Source: Spongospora subterranea | Taxonomy: Eukaryota; Endomyxa; Phytomyxea; Plasmodiophorida; Plasmodiophoridae | Direction of reading: 5' to 3' | Length of the DNA stretch: 47,245 nt | Assembly (NCBI GenBank): GCA_900404475.1 | Contig: OUQQ01000085.1 | Span: forward strand, 1-47,245 | In this document: piece by piece, positions 13,910 through 26,369 of the stretch | How the letters are laid out: every line of letters starts with the position of its first letter | Numbering within the stretch: position 1 is the stretch's first letter | Notes under the pieces: model-generated | The model's database searches: none | Seen by the model: the letters and a program-made list of their open reading frames with translations, nothing else | What the model was told of the DNA's origin: nothing | Made by a program: the position numbers and the translations under genes

Positions 13910-14870
13910 ATGGCCACTCAAAACCAGCCCATCTTCACATCAACGGCGTCTTTCCAGGGCGAAGTTGTTTGTGGAGAAAAAAGCTCTGGTATGATGAGTA
14001 GCAGGCCGGATCGAGAGGGTCCCAACTCAACGAAATGCGATAAAGGCGAATACGATAAGGATCCAATTACAGGTCACTGGTATCATGGTTATCGTACCTG
14101 CCCATCAAGCTTAGTGGGCTTGTAGAAGGATATCGCGTCCTATTCGATAGGGAGATATCAGTTGAGGTGCGTCACCCCGCTCTCGATCAGGACATCACTG
14201 GACAGCTCGAATCGGTGAATATGAGGATATTCCTGAAGGTATCACACGCTCACATGTTTGCCCAAGGTCCTACTCTAATGATCAACCGTGTAGGGTAGCG
14301 ATATTGCTCCCTCTTGTATACGCCTTGATGTCAGCTCAGAATCCGATATATTTTTTTATCAGTATGCTTTGTTGGATCCTGATCAATTCCAGTCGTTCCG
14401 TGCTGGTCAGCAGCTGAACATTGAGTTTCGCGATCTCTGTGGTGTATTGATCAAATCAATGAATGACTGTATTTATAACGCGGAGGATAACATCGCCATA
14501 TTAGAGGTTGGAATGGCCATAGCTCGTCAACATCTGTTTTCATGTTCTCGAACTGAAACAACTCAGGTTCATAGCGACGGCAATGGCCAATTGCGATTTA
14601 TGCAGAATATGGCCAATCTCAGATACGTGGACCTGATATCTATACCATTGCTGAAACCTAGTCATGATTCCACACGAGATATGGTCACATATCGATATAA
14701 TCTCATCAAGGTTTCAGAAACTGTATTTGGCTGTGGAATCTTGTTTCCAATTCTGTGGTATATTCTAGGGTCGTCTCGCACTCCATAATGATCGTCTAGA
14801 TCGTATATTACATATCATTCAACAACGAGATCCATCGCTATTACCGTTGATTAGCCCTTTAATCAACTGA
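13910..14870 (+). CDS. SAS6L: SAS-6 N-terminal domain protein (SAS6-like), no coiled coil
   Basis: Five exons (13910-14072, 14126-14238, 14294-14506, 14567-14710, 14769-14870) with introns of 53-60 nt give 244 residues. The middle matches the SAS-6 globular head in pattern: LFDREISVEVRHP, then IRLDVSSESDIFFYQY, DPDQFQSFRAGQQL and the final strands before YRYNLIKGRLALHN. SAS-6 heads dimerise to set the nine-fold cartwheel of centrioles and basal bodies. Here the protein stops about 30 residues after the head, so the long coiled coil is absent. Short SAS6-like proteins without it are known from some flagellated protists. The first exon (about 54 residues) is the least certain; it was chosen because its phase and a 53-nt intron fit. 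Intron 14507-14566 is a multiple of three without stops. Confidence 0.75.
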
Positions 14871-15230
14871 AGAAAATCTGATAAATTTCATTACTGTGCG
14901 AATTCAGCCCATTTGATATTGGCAGACATAAATCAGGCGTTGTAAAGCTCAATCTGATGATTGAGCAGAGACTACAGTTGAACACGTGGCACTTTTGACG
15001 ACATCATTGCAGTTTAGTCAATGTATGCCACGCATGGAAATTTCATTCGTCGCCCAGTACGGTACGTTGTGGTTGACGGATACCTTGTGCCGATCCGGCC
15101 GGGCCGGCTGGCTGATGTGCAGCCCCTCCCGTAATCTAACACAGACTTATAACTTGCAAACGAGCCCAAGGAAACCACCCAACGGCTATAGTTCTGTAGG
15201 GTTGGGCATCTTCTGTGTGTAAAGGAAAAG
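14871..15230. other. Intergenic spacer
   Basis: Between the SAS6-like gene and the GyrI-like gene. It holds only short frames without similarity. A further 3' exon of the SAS6-like gene was looked for and not found. Confidence 0.5.
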
Positions 15231-15692
15231 ATGGAACAGATTGTGGTTAGAACAGTGCCACGACTGAAAGTGGTGTCGTTGAGGGAGCGCATTTCCGATT
15301 TCAAGGAACAAGGACGGCTTTGGGGTGAGCTGCACGGATTCGCTGATCAAAGTGGTCTTGTCAAGACAGGGCCCGGTCTAACGCTTTTACACTCACTGGA
15401 ACCTATTGAGGTTGAAATATGTATTCCTGTTGATCAATGTCCCCAACATGATCGATTCCATGTTCGTGTTTTACCTGAACAGCTCATGGCCGTTAATACC
15501 TTCCGTGGACCAATGCACAACGTGTCAGAGGCTTACGTTGAGATGCAACAATGGCTGAAAGAAAAAGGCCACACTGTTGTCGGACCATCTCGTGAAGTCT
15601 ACATCAAAATTCCAACAAACTGTACGGCTCAGAACCAAAACCCGGAACCTGTTCATGTCGAAGTACAGTTTCCAATTGGCGCTGATGCGTAG
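15231..15692 (+). CDS. Stand-alone GyrI-like / MerR effector-binding domain protein
   Basis: Intronless, 153 residues, starting MEQIVVRTVPRLKVVSL. The whole protein matches the pattern of the GyrI-like small-molecule-binding (BmrR C-terminal, SOUL-fold) domain: a paired strand-helix module with LWGELHGFA, VEICIPVD, VRVLPEQLMAV, a central G, AYVEMQQWL, and the C-terminal GPSREVYIKIP with VEVQFPIG. Such domains bind amphipathic ligands or act as hydrolases. No DNA-binding domain or other fusion is present. The lack of introns contrasts with most neighbours and is compatible with acquisition from bacteria, but short genes can lack introns by chance. Convergent with the giant minus-strand gene (88 bp between stops). 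Confidence 0.8.
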   Translation: MEQIVVRTVPRLKVVSLRERISDFKEQGRLWGELHGFADQSGLVKTGPGLTLLHSLEPIEVEICIPVDQCPQHDRFHVRVLPEQLMAVNTFRGPMHNVSEAYVEMQQWLKEKGHTVVGPSREVYIKIPTNCTAQNQNPEPVHVEVQFPIGADA

Positions 15693-15780
15693 CCAACGTG
15701 CAAAATGTGGCGGAATCTGGTTCTATAAACGTGCATGCATTATTTTGATTTTAAATATTAAATTCAATACTCATTCTGTT

Positions 15781-18700
15781 TCAAAGACATGTGACAAAGA
15801 TGGCCGAAGAAGCTGTGTCGTTAAAAGACCCTCCTAATCCAGTGTTGCCTTGATCGTCGATGACGACGCGCAGTATATCCAAAACTACTGTACCAGGAGC
15901 GCACGACGGCCGATTGTAAATGTTATAAACAAGACTCGTGTTCGATAGTGCCAAATTTCCTGAAACCAACTCATCAATCAGTTGAGCTTTTCCTGATGGT
16001 TTTGCCACGAACCCAACGACTTCGTCGCATAAAACTCAATGACCGCATCATTTAGACCATTTCCAGTGATGAACGACAATCCAATGCGATGAAGCAGCGA
16101 AAGAGTGCCCTGTAAAAGTTACTCATCAAACCTTTCGTTGAACATGTGTAAACGTATGTTTACGCACGTTGGATACGGATAAATGAAATTTCATCATAGA
16201 TCCGTAAGTTTCATCGGCATCAATATCTGAGACAATGATGGGTTGGACTAATGGCCATCCAGCGTAATACCCTGCACACAATCAATCCTTTGGGAATGCG
16301 TTCGCGAACAATACGGATTACCTGCTCCCAACTGTACAGTGGAAGTTGACGCTAGAAGACCGGTTAACGGAGAGGAGATAGATGGAGCATCATTAAGTGC
16401 CGTTATATTGAAATGTACCCACGATTCCGCTATGAGAATCTATGTTGTAAACCAATGAGCGGCGAAGAGGATGCCGAGGAACTATGGTAACCTGTTGTCG
16501 ATAAATCGTAATTTCAATCAAGTCACCACGAACTCCGTTGAGATTTGCCGGAGGCGTCACTTTTAATCCACCATTCAGACAGTCGGATACTGCACTGCAC
16601 GTCGATGCGTTTAGACGCCAAACTGAAGATGTGCTTTCAGATGATAAAGCAGTGCACGAGTTGGGAATGGAGCCCAATACGGTCCCAGAATATCGGCTCT
16701 AAAATGAGCAGACCGTTACCCTCATTTGTTCATCTCGATATTGAAGATACTTACAGAGACAGTAACCGATACATTGCCGGTAGTGGCGTCATTGCAGTTA
16801 TTGATCAACAGAGGAGTAATGACAGCAGTTTGAGTGTCTTCATCAACCAGAACAATATCTGGGACGGTGATTGTCACAATAGAAACCAACGTGGTGTTAC
16901 TGGCTGAAATATGGACCGTTATATTCGCGGTTATTGGCGAAATGATAACTTCATCCCAGACAGATATCGTAATGTTAACCGGTCCAGCCGAAAAGTCATA
17001 CGGAACATGAAATTCAAAAGCGTTCCAGAATTTCTGGGAAATACAGGGTTGAGTTTAGCGAAGCAATGAATGCAATGTCGTTGACCTGGATCGACAGCGG
17101 AGGGATCTGGAATGGTAATCCATCTGGCGGATTGGCATAACCTCCCGATGTAAACGAAGTCGTACCCATTGTTGGATGAATGGCGATTGTGAAAGGGTTG
17201 CCTCCAATATCAGGGTCAGTGCACCCTACTCCAGTGATATTGACTGTTGTCCCAGCGATTAATGAAAACTGATTCGTAGACATCGTAAGGGATGGCGCCA
17301 CATTGGTTACAGTTACTGCACAGTACACAATTAGAACCGATTTTCAATGTGTTGAAACTGCTACTACCTCTAACAGCGATTTTCAAAGTAGTTTCGCCAA
17401 GTGGACTTGACACAGTTAAAAGTACAGTGTCTATGGAAAAAACAAATTAAATTAGAAAAAATACAGAGAAAACGTCTCACCTTTCCCGGAAAACGACTTT
17501 GATGGCGAATAGGTAAATGCGTTGCTCAGCAGAAGAAATGAGCTTAAAGCAGTCGAGTTGGTAGCGAACGTTCCATTAAACGGAGCTCCAGTTAACCAAG
17601 TATAATTGGAATTGGGAGTAATTGTACCACTAGCTGCCGTGATGATGCACTACAGCCAAACACGACCGTTAGAGCAAAGCATTGCCTAGATTAGGAATAT
17701 GCCCATACATTGGTGACGCTAGAGTCAATATCAAAAAGCCTCATATCTCCGATTGCAACCGAACTGCCTTGAGAGACAGAATATTCCGAATTAGCTGGGG
17801 AGATGGTTACTGGATCTAAAACATCCTGGACTGTGATTGTTATTGTGGAAGTTGCTGTGCTGGATTGATCCGTTAACGAGATCGTTATGATATCGATTCC
17901 GAACCAGAATTTGACTGGGGCGTAAATCAAACGGCTAACGCTCAGTTGCAGTGCATTCAAGGAGCCAGAAGCGGACAGACCACCGGTTGCCTCGAAAAAT
18001 CGTAACCCCCCCGTACCGTTAAGTGTGAAACTACCATGTAACGCTGATATGTTTAACGTCGGAAGAATTTCCTCGGAATCGACGTCATGCAGTTGAATTC
18101 CCTTGATTACGAGCGGATTATCCTGTTTGACCGTCGCTGAAGCGTATGGAACAGATACTGTAGGCGAATCATTGACGGCGTTGATAATAATCTTGATCCT
18201 TTGATCGCTGCGGACAGCACCATTTGCATAACTAATCGCTGATTACGACCACACACATGTTAGTTCGCTCGTTCTGCAATTCAAAACTCCCTCAGACCTA
18301 TTTCCACATAATCATCTTCGTCTGAGTCCTGCTCAGGAGTATAAACCAAATTACGTATCGCCATTTGAAGGGTGGACGTTGACGCAGTAGGAGCTGCGAA
18401 AAAATCAATTACGTTCTTGGACTTATGCCAAGCATATTACCTATGGATCCTGATATGTGCCCATGAACGGCAGTAACTGTACATGATAGAATAGTTGATG
18501 CATCCTCGTAAGGAGCACGGGAAATGTTGACGTTGGGAAAGATCGCTGTCGGCACGTCCTCCAACACCGAAACAACATCAGAGGGCAGCAGAATAAGAAT
18601 GGGATCGTTGACGGCAACAACGTTTATGGAGCAATTAGCGAGCGACAGCGATGTCCCAGTTGTATCGTTTAATTGAACAGACAGCGTGTCAGGGCCATTG

Positions 18701-21700
18701 AAGTTGGGATTGGGATCATACTCAAGAATCAGATACTGCAACGATTTGACCTGCAAGAGGAAATCCAATGGCGAATAAAAATACGAATTCGCATGCCTCA
18801 ACACTTTCATTGTTCCTGAAAATATTGGCAAAGTAGCATTGAACAGATGGAGTGAAGGGAAATCGCAACATTAACTACCATTACCAACCGAAAGCGATAA
18901 TCGAAAAAGTTGACTCTCGTCATCAGGTTCGTAATCACCATCAGTAATCCCTACAAGTAAATGTGAGATTTTGCTTGGAAGTTGACTGATCACGAATGAT
19001 ACCTGAAATTATATCGTATGGGAGCAGGACACGCCCTGTGTCTTCTAATACCGTGTGGATATTGCTGCAGTTGAGGGATACGACTGGTGGATCTTCAACT
19101 GGGGTGACAACGCATGGGAAGTTCAGTAGCTCAATAGATTCACTATCCTACGAATAGGTTTCAACAGGAATAATTTCCAATTGAGGAGCTATAGCCATAC
19201 TGAAATGTTGATGGTAAAAGCAGCTTTAACTCCATTCCAATTGAGGTTTGGTGTTATTGAAACTCGTGTCAAAGCGTCGGCCACAGATGTGAAATTTCCA
19301 ACGACAGAAGAATAGCCATCTATCAAACCTGTGGTAACCGGAAAAAGGTTTACAAGCGTCTTTTGTCAGTGATTATTGTTGCTTACCTGACAGATAAGTG
19401 CCGCCATCAATCGATGCCAAAAATATAACTTCAGTTTTATTATCAGCATCAGTCAGAGTGAAGTTTAAAATCCTGGTTGCGTCTTCTTGTAAAATCACGG
19501 GAAGGGTCGACCCAACTAGGTCAATGACCGGCGGATGATTTACATGAGCGACGACCACTGTTGTTGAAACATTCTGCCTGCAAAAACAATTACTTGCAGC
19601 ACAGTTTGATTTGCCAATACCTACCATTGAACCCCGCCCAATCCAGTATTGCCCATGTCGGAAACACAGACGAAAAGAGTCGCGTTTCCGAAGAAAGAAG
19701 TAAACCTGGCAGTCACCTGACGAACATTTATTCAAAATGTTGCATGAACGGAGATACAAATGGGTGAAACAGTACATCTTGTAAGACATCATTGACGCTG
19801 CTCAACGAACCATTGAAATCTACGCGGGAGGCTTCCAGTACGCGTACATGCACACCAAAGTAGCTTTGCAAAGACAGAAACGTCCCTATGTAACCGTCAA
19901 AGTCGGATGAATTTCTATTGGAATTTTAGGCTCTAACCAGTTCTCGGCGATGTGAATAACGAGACGTAAATGGACGCTCCGACAGATTCAAGGTAATCCA
20001 CATCAGAAATTGAAATGTCTCTAAGCCCGATTGAGCAAAATCGGATAACAGAATTGAGGACAAGTCTCACAGAGAAATATCGGCGTCTTCATTGACAGAT
20101 AAATCAGCTGGAACGGTTACCAAAGGTGCATCGTTAACTGCAACTACGGAAATTACAACGCGAGCGTGTTCAGTGCCTTCAACCGCAAAGGAAACGACTG
20201 AAGGAGGCTGAAGTGCACTATTCCAATTCAATGCGGGGCAGAATCCTGTTGGAGAATGAAAACCGTAATAAAACAAAGCATATTTGATCTATCACCAATC
20301 ACTATATCACTCGGAATATAAGTCACGGGAATAGCCAAAACCAAATTGTTGGTCGAGCTATGGGAGATTATTGACACTCCACTTCCAGAGACTAATGAAA
20401 GTGTTGATTGAGACGAAGACGACGACACATTGAAGATAACTGATGCAAAAGCAGTGTCCACATCGTGCACGGTCATGGTAATCGGTAGAATTGTGTCTTC
20501 TAATGACGATACATTGTAACCACTTGGAAGAGTAACCAATGGTGGATTTGACATTTGAGTTACCGGCAGGGTCGTAGCGACTAAGTTTCCCGAGGCTAGA
20601 TCTACATGACGAATAAATTATGAGAAGTCCCTCGGATAAGACTGAATTTACCTGACAAAATAATGCTGATTGAATCCGCATGTGCCTTCCCTGCTGTTCC
20701 ATTGTATAAAATAGCATTCTGGTCTACAGCAGTTTCTAGCCTAGTTAGCAAGCCACTGATTCGTATTTGGTGATCTGTTGAGCTATTTAGACATGTTAGA
20801 CCATGTCTTGCTTCACAGGTGTAGGTGCATCTTACTTTTCGATTCGTAAACCGTTTTTAACTACTAAGGGCATGTCAATGATAAAAACGCCATCCACAGC
20901 ACTCAATTGTAGAGAATGCCGAGAAGAGTCTGACTCACCGACATCTAAATGAGGATGTTAGCCTAGAATTCTGATAAGCGATAAGGAATAAACCTGGATC
21001 GGACATATTGATGCAGTGTCCTAATGATGCCGGTGTCGACAGTACAGCAGGTAGTATCGTACTAGGGAAGGTTTAGATTGTAAACATAAAGAGGCTTGGT
21101 AAGGGTCACCAAACAGAAAGAACAGGAGGATCATCGACGGGTAGCACGACGACATCGGAAGTGCAAATTGCTGATGTGTTCCCATACGATGCATTAAAAG
21201 TAATGCTTGTAAGGCCACAGCAGAGAGCGTTGTATGTCGTATCCCCACTGAAAGATGCTTGTCAAATGTTAGCACTATACACCATCTGTCTGACTACCGA
21301 TATTGTACAATACTATCCAAGGCAGCGTTGATTTGCGAAAAAGGCCCATGAAGTACCAATGCCTCAGTCCCATTGCCTAAGACCGACACCTGATGGAGGA
21401 TATGAATGAAAAGAGAATACATCGAACGGCGAGGTCACCTGAGACACTGACGTTGACGTTTTCAATATTCCTCTTGAAGTCTTCGCGGTCATTGTCATAA
21501 TTTGATTCACTTCAACGAAATCTGAGATAACGACACTGCCAATTTTGGTGAAGGTTGATTCGTTGACGGTGAAGCTCCGGCAGATCAGATCTGGTCCATT
21601 ATCTGACGCAGCGACGATTACTGTACAGTTGCTTCGTCCTGATGATAAAAACGTATCGTTGGTCAACAAAGATATTGTGACATTTCCGTAAAAATAAGGT

Positions 21701-24175
21701 GGTGGAATGAAAACCATTCCGTGTAACGCCGCGTTCAACGTCGACTATGTGATCCTGTTTGTTAGAGAACAGTCGGGAACACCATTGATCTGCTTGCCTG
21801 CTCTCCTTTGATAATAATTTCTGGATCCTTTAAACCGTCGCCCACAAGAAATGTCAATCCAGCGCGAGTCTTCAATGTTAATGACCCTTTTGATGCCTTT
21901 GGAAAATATATGTCAAATAAAAGAAAACTTAGAATGGTGCTTCAAGATACCAGCAGCGACAGTTGAAGATCATCATCGTCCCCATCAAAAACGGACATCG
22001 AAGAAATCGTAAGGTTTTTGTCTTCTGAGGAAAACAACAACGCTGGAACGGTCAAAATGGGCGCATTATTCTTCTTGGCGACGTAAATTGGTAGATACAT
22101 CAACGATTCCGCTTTGTTTGTATCAGATGCATTGACGCGAGCTGAGCAATCTAACCCATATCTGTAAAGGTGTGATGTAAATGTAACATTGGAGAGTACG
22201 GCAGAGATTAAGTCTTGGCGGCCAGAAACAACAAGACCTCCTTGTGAGACTGAAGCGCTGTTCGGATTTTTAACAGAAAATGTTCCATCTATTGAATACA
22301 GCTGGACCGTGACGTTGGCGCTATCGACATCGACGACAGAAATGCTGAATTCCACTGGTGTGTGTTCGACAGCATTGAGAGGGCCAGCTGGAGAGATAGT
22401 TATTTGTGGAGCATCGTTAACTGCAGTCACGTTGATAGAAATCGTATAGTTCGCCCATAAATCCAAGTGGTTCCGCACTGAAATTGTGAGCTGGTCTATA
22501 CCGCTCCAGTCCAGAAACGGAGTGTAAATGACTGGGTTTAAAGCCTGATTAGTGGCAACAGTATCACCATAGAATTGCAGCCACGAATTGGTATTTACAA
22601 TTATGGAAAGCCCGGGCAGACCAGGAGCAAGGGAAAGTCCACCATAAATCACTTTGGTTTCAATAAAAAATTCCTGCCCACGACCTTTATCTATTTCTGC
22701 ATCATGAACAGAAAAATAGATGTTCAATGGTGTGTCCTCCGCTGTCGTATATTTCGATATCAAATCCACAGAAGGCATATAGGTTGCCGATATGATGTTG
22801 AGAGTGGCAAATTTGGAGCTAGACGCGCCATGACCATCTGTGATCGTAAAGGAAATCATATCGAAGCCGTCGTCTGGAGTACTCCAATGTAATGGAGGAA
22901 TATAGAAAAAGGATTGGAACACAGTGGTGTGCATCAATGAATGAGGGCCCCATGCGATCATTGAATGCGCTTGTAGGCTGAAATTTACGGCGACCGGTGT
23001 AAAGAATGAAAATGTTCCATACAGAGCAGACGCAAGCATCGTCACGTTATCCAAAGCGGCCGCATCTGGATCAGTATACGTGAAATTGCTTAATAATAGC
23101 GATGAATCTTCATGGACGGTAAAAGCTGCTGCGCTGAGGGTTATCCTGCAACCGCAAGGTTAAAGAAATTCGCAAAAATTCGGCATACCAACCTAGGGTG
23201 TTGATTTACTGCAATTACTGAGATGTTTACCAGCATTGTTGTTAAGCCACATAATCCAACTCCCCCATTACCGTTATCGCTCACAGTGACATTCAGGACA
23301 GTTAAACCTGTCCAATCGCTTGTTGGGGTGAATACGATTTCCTGAAGTGTCAAATTGGCGCAATTTAGAGGGCAGCTAAAAACAATTTTCATAGGCGTGT
23401 CAATTAGAATATTTGCCCCAAAAAATACGCTTCGAGACAAGTCTAGGGAGATTCTATCGTCATTCGTTGTCGACACCGTTACTGTCATTACCCCATTATC
23501 TGATTCGTTGGTGAAGTCGTCATCAGCAATCGTGATTCGCTCAAAAAGAGACACTGGTTGGTTTTCTTCGGTGATAGTGGACCTGATCACCGTGATGCCG
23601 GGAGGAAGATTGGTTCCTCTGCTGAAATAAATGGGTGTCGAAACAAGCTTAGTTGAAAAGGAATTGCTTCGGGACGCAGTGGTCCAATTGGCATAAGCAT
23701 GTGCAACTTTTTGATCTCCTTGGATTACAGGGGTTTTCACACGACCAATAAACATGACAGTGGAAGACTGTGAGAGATTGCCAAGCAGCGCTGTTGCGCC
23801 TGTGTATGGAACCGACACTGACGTTAAATCAAACCAACTCAAAGTAGAATCGGCTAAGGATACGTTCACATGATACGCAGCACTAAAGGAAAACAACCAA
23901 CACCTTAGATATGGAGCGTATAACACAAAGGAACAAACAAAGGTCATAGTCTATTTAAAGGTTTTCGGCAGTAAACACATAGCAGTTGCATCAAATTCTC
24001 CATTTGCGAATTACCTGTTGCATATTGCACTGCAGACAAGCGAAATATTATAACCATTTCCACTGGTTATCGGCTGCCAAGACGATGAAATTTCTAGGAG
24101 GATACTATTTGTATCAGTGGTTTGTGCTGCTTTGACGCAGCAAATCACAATCGAGAAAAATGCAATCCATATCAT
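15781..24175 (-). CDS. Giant secreted protein of cadherin/CSPG-like repeats
   Basis: A multi-exon minus-strand gene of 8.4 kb. The first exon (24175-24015) starts MIWIAFFSIVICCVKAAQ, a clear signal peptide. The rest is an array of about 100-residue beta-sandwich repeats of the cadherin-like/tandem-95 and CSPG type. Each is marked by an xNDAPxI or DPPVV linker, an ED-containing strand, DxD, and a GTFSL...INxxLxxLxYxP pattern. At least 18 linkers are visible, for example near 23560, 23110, 22740, 22380, 22000, 21550, 21130, 20520, 20130, 19500, 19090, 18590, 18150, 17790, 17290, 16850, 16380 and 16240. Verified introns include 23883-24014, 23146-23192 and 17431-17480; others were not all placed. 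The last exon ends with VVIDDQGNTGLGG, the typical end of such a repeat, with no transmembrane tail. Probably an extracellular adhesin or matrix protein. Frames are unclear around 20.6-21.4 kb, so two adjacent genes cannot be fully excluded. Confidence 0.8.
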
Positions 24176-24512
24176 CTCGAATGACGATCAGGAAAGCAGA
24201 AAGCATAGCGAAGGGTGTATTACCCTGACTATGGCGGCGCCCCAAGCGCAGCCTATTTCGGTTACCATAGGAACATGGCCATGCAATAAACCAGAACCGG
24301 ATTCACGGAAAATGGACTTGTAAACAACAAGCAATCGCTTGGGCCAGTTTGATGTCACTTGTGAACTTGAAGCTAAACATAGATGTGAGCGGAACATGAC
24401 CCTTATCAAACTGGCAACGGGTGGAGCTATAATCAGACGAGGGCAGACACCTCACCAAACAACATGCCACGTTAAGAAACTGTATACACAATGGGGCGGA
24501 TAAACTTGTCCA
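24176..24512. other. Intergenic spacer
   Basis: Between the start of the giant repeat-protein gene and the stop of OTU1, both on the minus strand. It should contain the promoter of the giant gene and the 3' end of OTU1. No coding signal. Confidence 0.5.
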
Positions 24513-25473
24513 TCATTTATATTCGGCGAATTGGGTATGCCCCGAAACTTTCATGTGCTGCACAGCTTCCGCTTGGCCAGTCAAACCACACTTGCAAACT
24601 TCACATCGCAACTGAAACGCGTTGACATCAGTAAATTTCCGGTCTTGAAGAGCTTGCAAAGCTATATTTTTCGCTTGCGTAAGAGCAAAAGCATCATCGA
24701 CAGAAAAAACGCATCGACCGCTTTTACGCTGTAAAATATTATAGTGAATTCCATCATAAAGAAGGTACGCGATTTCGACAGAGTTGAAGTAAGAGAGAAT
24801 CTGTTGCGTCCTAATATCTATGACTTTGAGTTGAATTTGATAATATTCACTTAATATTGCGAGTTCGATTTCGCCGCCCCAGCTATCGGTATTCATAATC
24901 CAATTGCAATATTCAACAACGGGTTTTCCCAATAGTGCTGGAGAGAATCGTTCTGAATCGGAGCTAATCATAGCGGCCACAACCGAGCGCATCATCGCCG
25001 GATCATCAAGAGTGTCTTGAGATCTAGTCGAGCTTAGCGCATGTCTGAATTATATATGCATCATAAACACATCAAACAAAACCAATGATACAACCGAACC
25101 GTATGGCATTGAAAAGACCTAAACATTTTGGTCATAATAGAAATGGCGCACGAAAATACTCAAATACAGTACAGCTGTTATCGTCCGGAATCTGAAATAT
25201 TTCCATATAATCTTCTGTAGGCATCAGAGATATCGTCAGAGTATCGGCAGTTTGGATTTTAGGATTCGCGCAAAAACGCAATTGTGTGTTGTGCGGGTCT
25301 CCCAATGGTGATCCATTTTTCGGATGGGCACCGAGAGAAAGTTGAAACTCCGAATTCACGCCAGCAGAACTGCGAACCGTGTTGTATAAGTCTGCAATAG
25401 TCTGTTCATCATCGATTGCGATAACAATGTTGGACCCTGAAGGCGTCTTGCATCTTAACCGGAGTATAGTCAT
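24513..25473 (-). CDS. OTU1: Ubiquitin thioesterase OTU1 (YOD1)
   Basis: Three exons (25473-25173, 25118-25092, 25015-24513) give 276 residues. The order is that of OTU1/YOD1: an N-terminal UBX-like ubiquitin fold (MTILRLRCKTPSG), an OTU cysteine-peptidase domain, and a C-terminal C2H2 zinc finger (CEVCKCGLTG...HMKVSGHTQF). The catalytic Cys lies in IPDDNSCLFNAI, whose codon is split by the first intron (25119-25172). The catalytic His is in YDGIHYN, and the hallmark DSWGGEIELAILSEYY is intact. OTU1 trims ubiquitin chains from substrates of Cdc48/p97 in ER-associated degradation. The ATG at 25473 was preferred over one 20 codons upstream because the ubiquitin-like fold begins there. The second intron (25016-25091) has alternative donors that change one or two residues. 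Confidence 0.92.
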
Positions 25474-25635
25474 CACGGTTATTATGTTGGTAAAGTATTT
25501 TGCAATTATGGATTTTAGTTCGTTACAGTACATACGAACTCACCACGAACTCACGCAGTTTTTGAAACAAATGAACGGTGTACTGTACGAAGTCAAAAAA
25601 TAAACGACGTCCTCGTTGATGTGGGGTCCCTGTTC

Positions 25636-26160
25636 GGGGGTCTTGACGAATCGGTCCATTGGACAACGTCTTTCTTCGCCCAGCCTTGCAACGGAGAACA
25701 CAATGTTGTTGCAGCATCGAAGCAAAGCTGGTTTATTGGATTTTCAAAGGCAATATGAATTTCCCTAGGGCGACAACCAAGCACGAATCGTTCACGTGGT
25801 ATGAATTGGATTGATAGAATCCACGTGTCGCATCGATCACCAGTCGATGTACAAACCGATTGATGCCACGCGTGCTGTTGCAGCACCGAAGCAAAGCTGG
25901 TTTATTAGAATTTCAAAGGCATACATTAAAAGCGTGGCACCAATCGGATTGTGCATCGACTGGTGATCGATGCGACACGTGGATTCTGTCGATCCAATTC
26001 ATACCACTTGAACGATTCGTGCTTGCAGTGGTTGCCGCTTCAGGAGAAATTGATGTTGCCTTTGAAAATCCAAAAAACCACCTTTGCTTCGATGTTGCAA
26101 TAACATTTTGCAAGGCTGGCGAATGACGTTGTCTAATGAACCGTTTCGTCAAGAGCCCCG
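25636..26160. repeat. Long imperfect inverted repeat, possible mobile element
   Basis: Left arm about 25636-25871 and right arm about 25932-26160 are inverted copies with scattered substitutions and small indels (for instance TCGACTGGTGATCGATGCGA against its complement). The 60-bp spacer is itself a further direct copy (25873-25923) of an internal piece of the left arm (25706-25756). Each arm carries the same open peptide, on opposite strands, containing STGDRCDTWILSIQFIP and a FENP...LCFD stretch. No known domain is recognised. Confidence 0.85.
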
Positions 26161-26369
26161 CACTGTCGCTAGATAGATCATCGCTTGATAGCGACGATGA
26201 CGTTTATTCTTTGAACTTAAATCTGCCTACTCCAAACTACAGTAATTATTTACCATTAACCGTAAGATGTAATGTATTTATTAGGTAGAGGAGCAGGGTT
26301 TACATGATCAGAAGGCTGTCACACCCAAACCATTAGTGGAAAATATGCATACAAACGTCGTTGTCAAAC

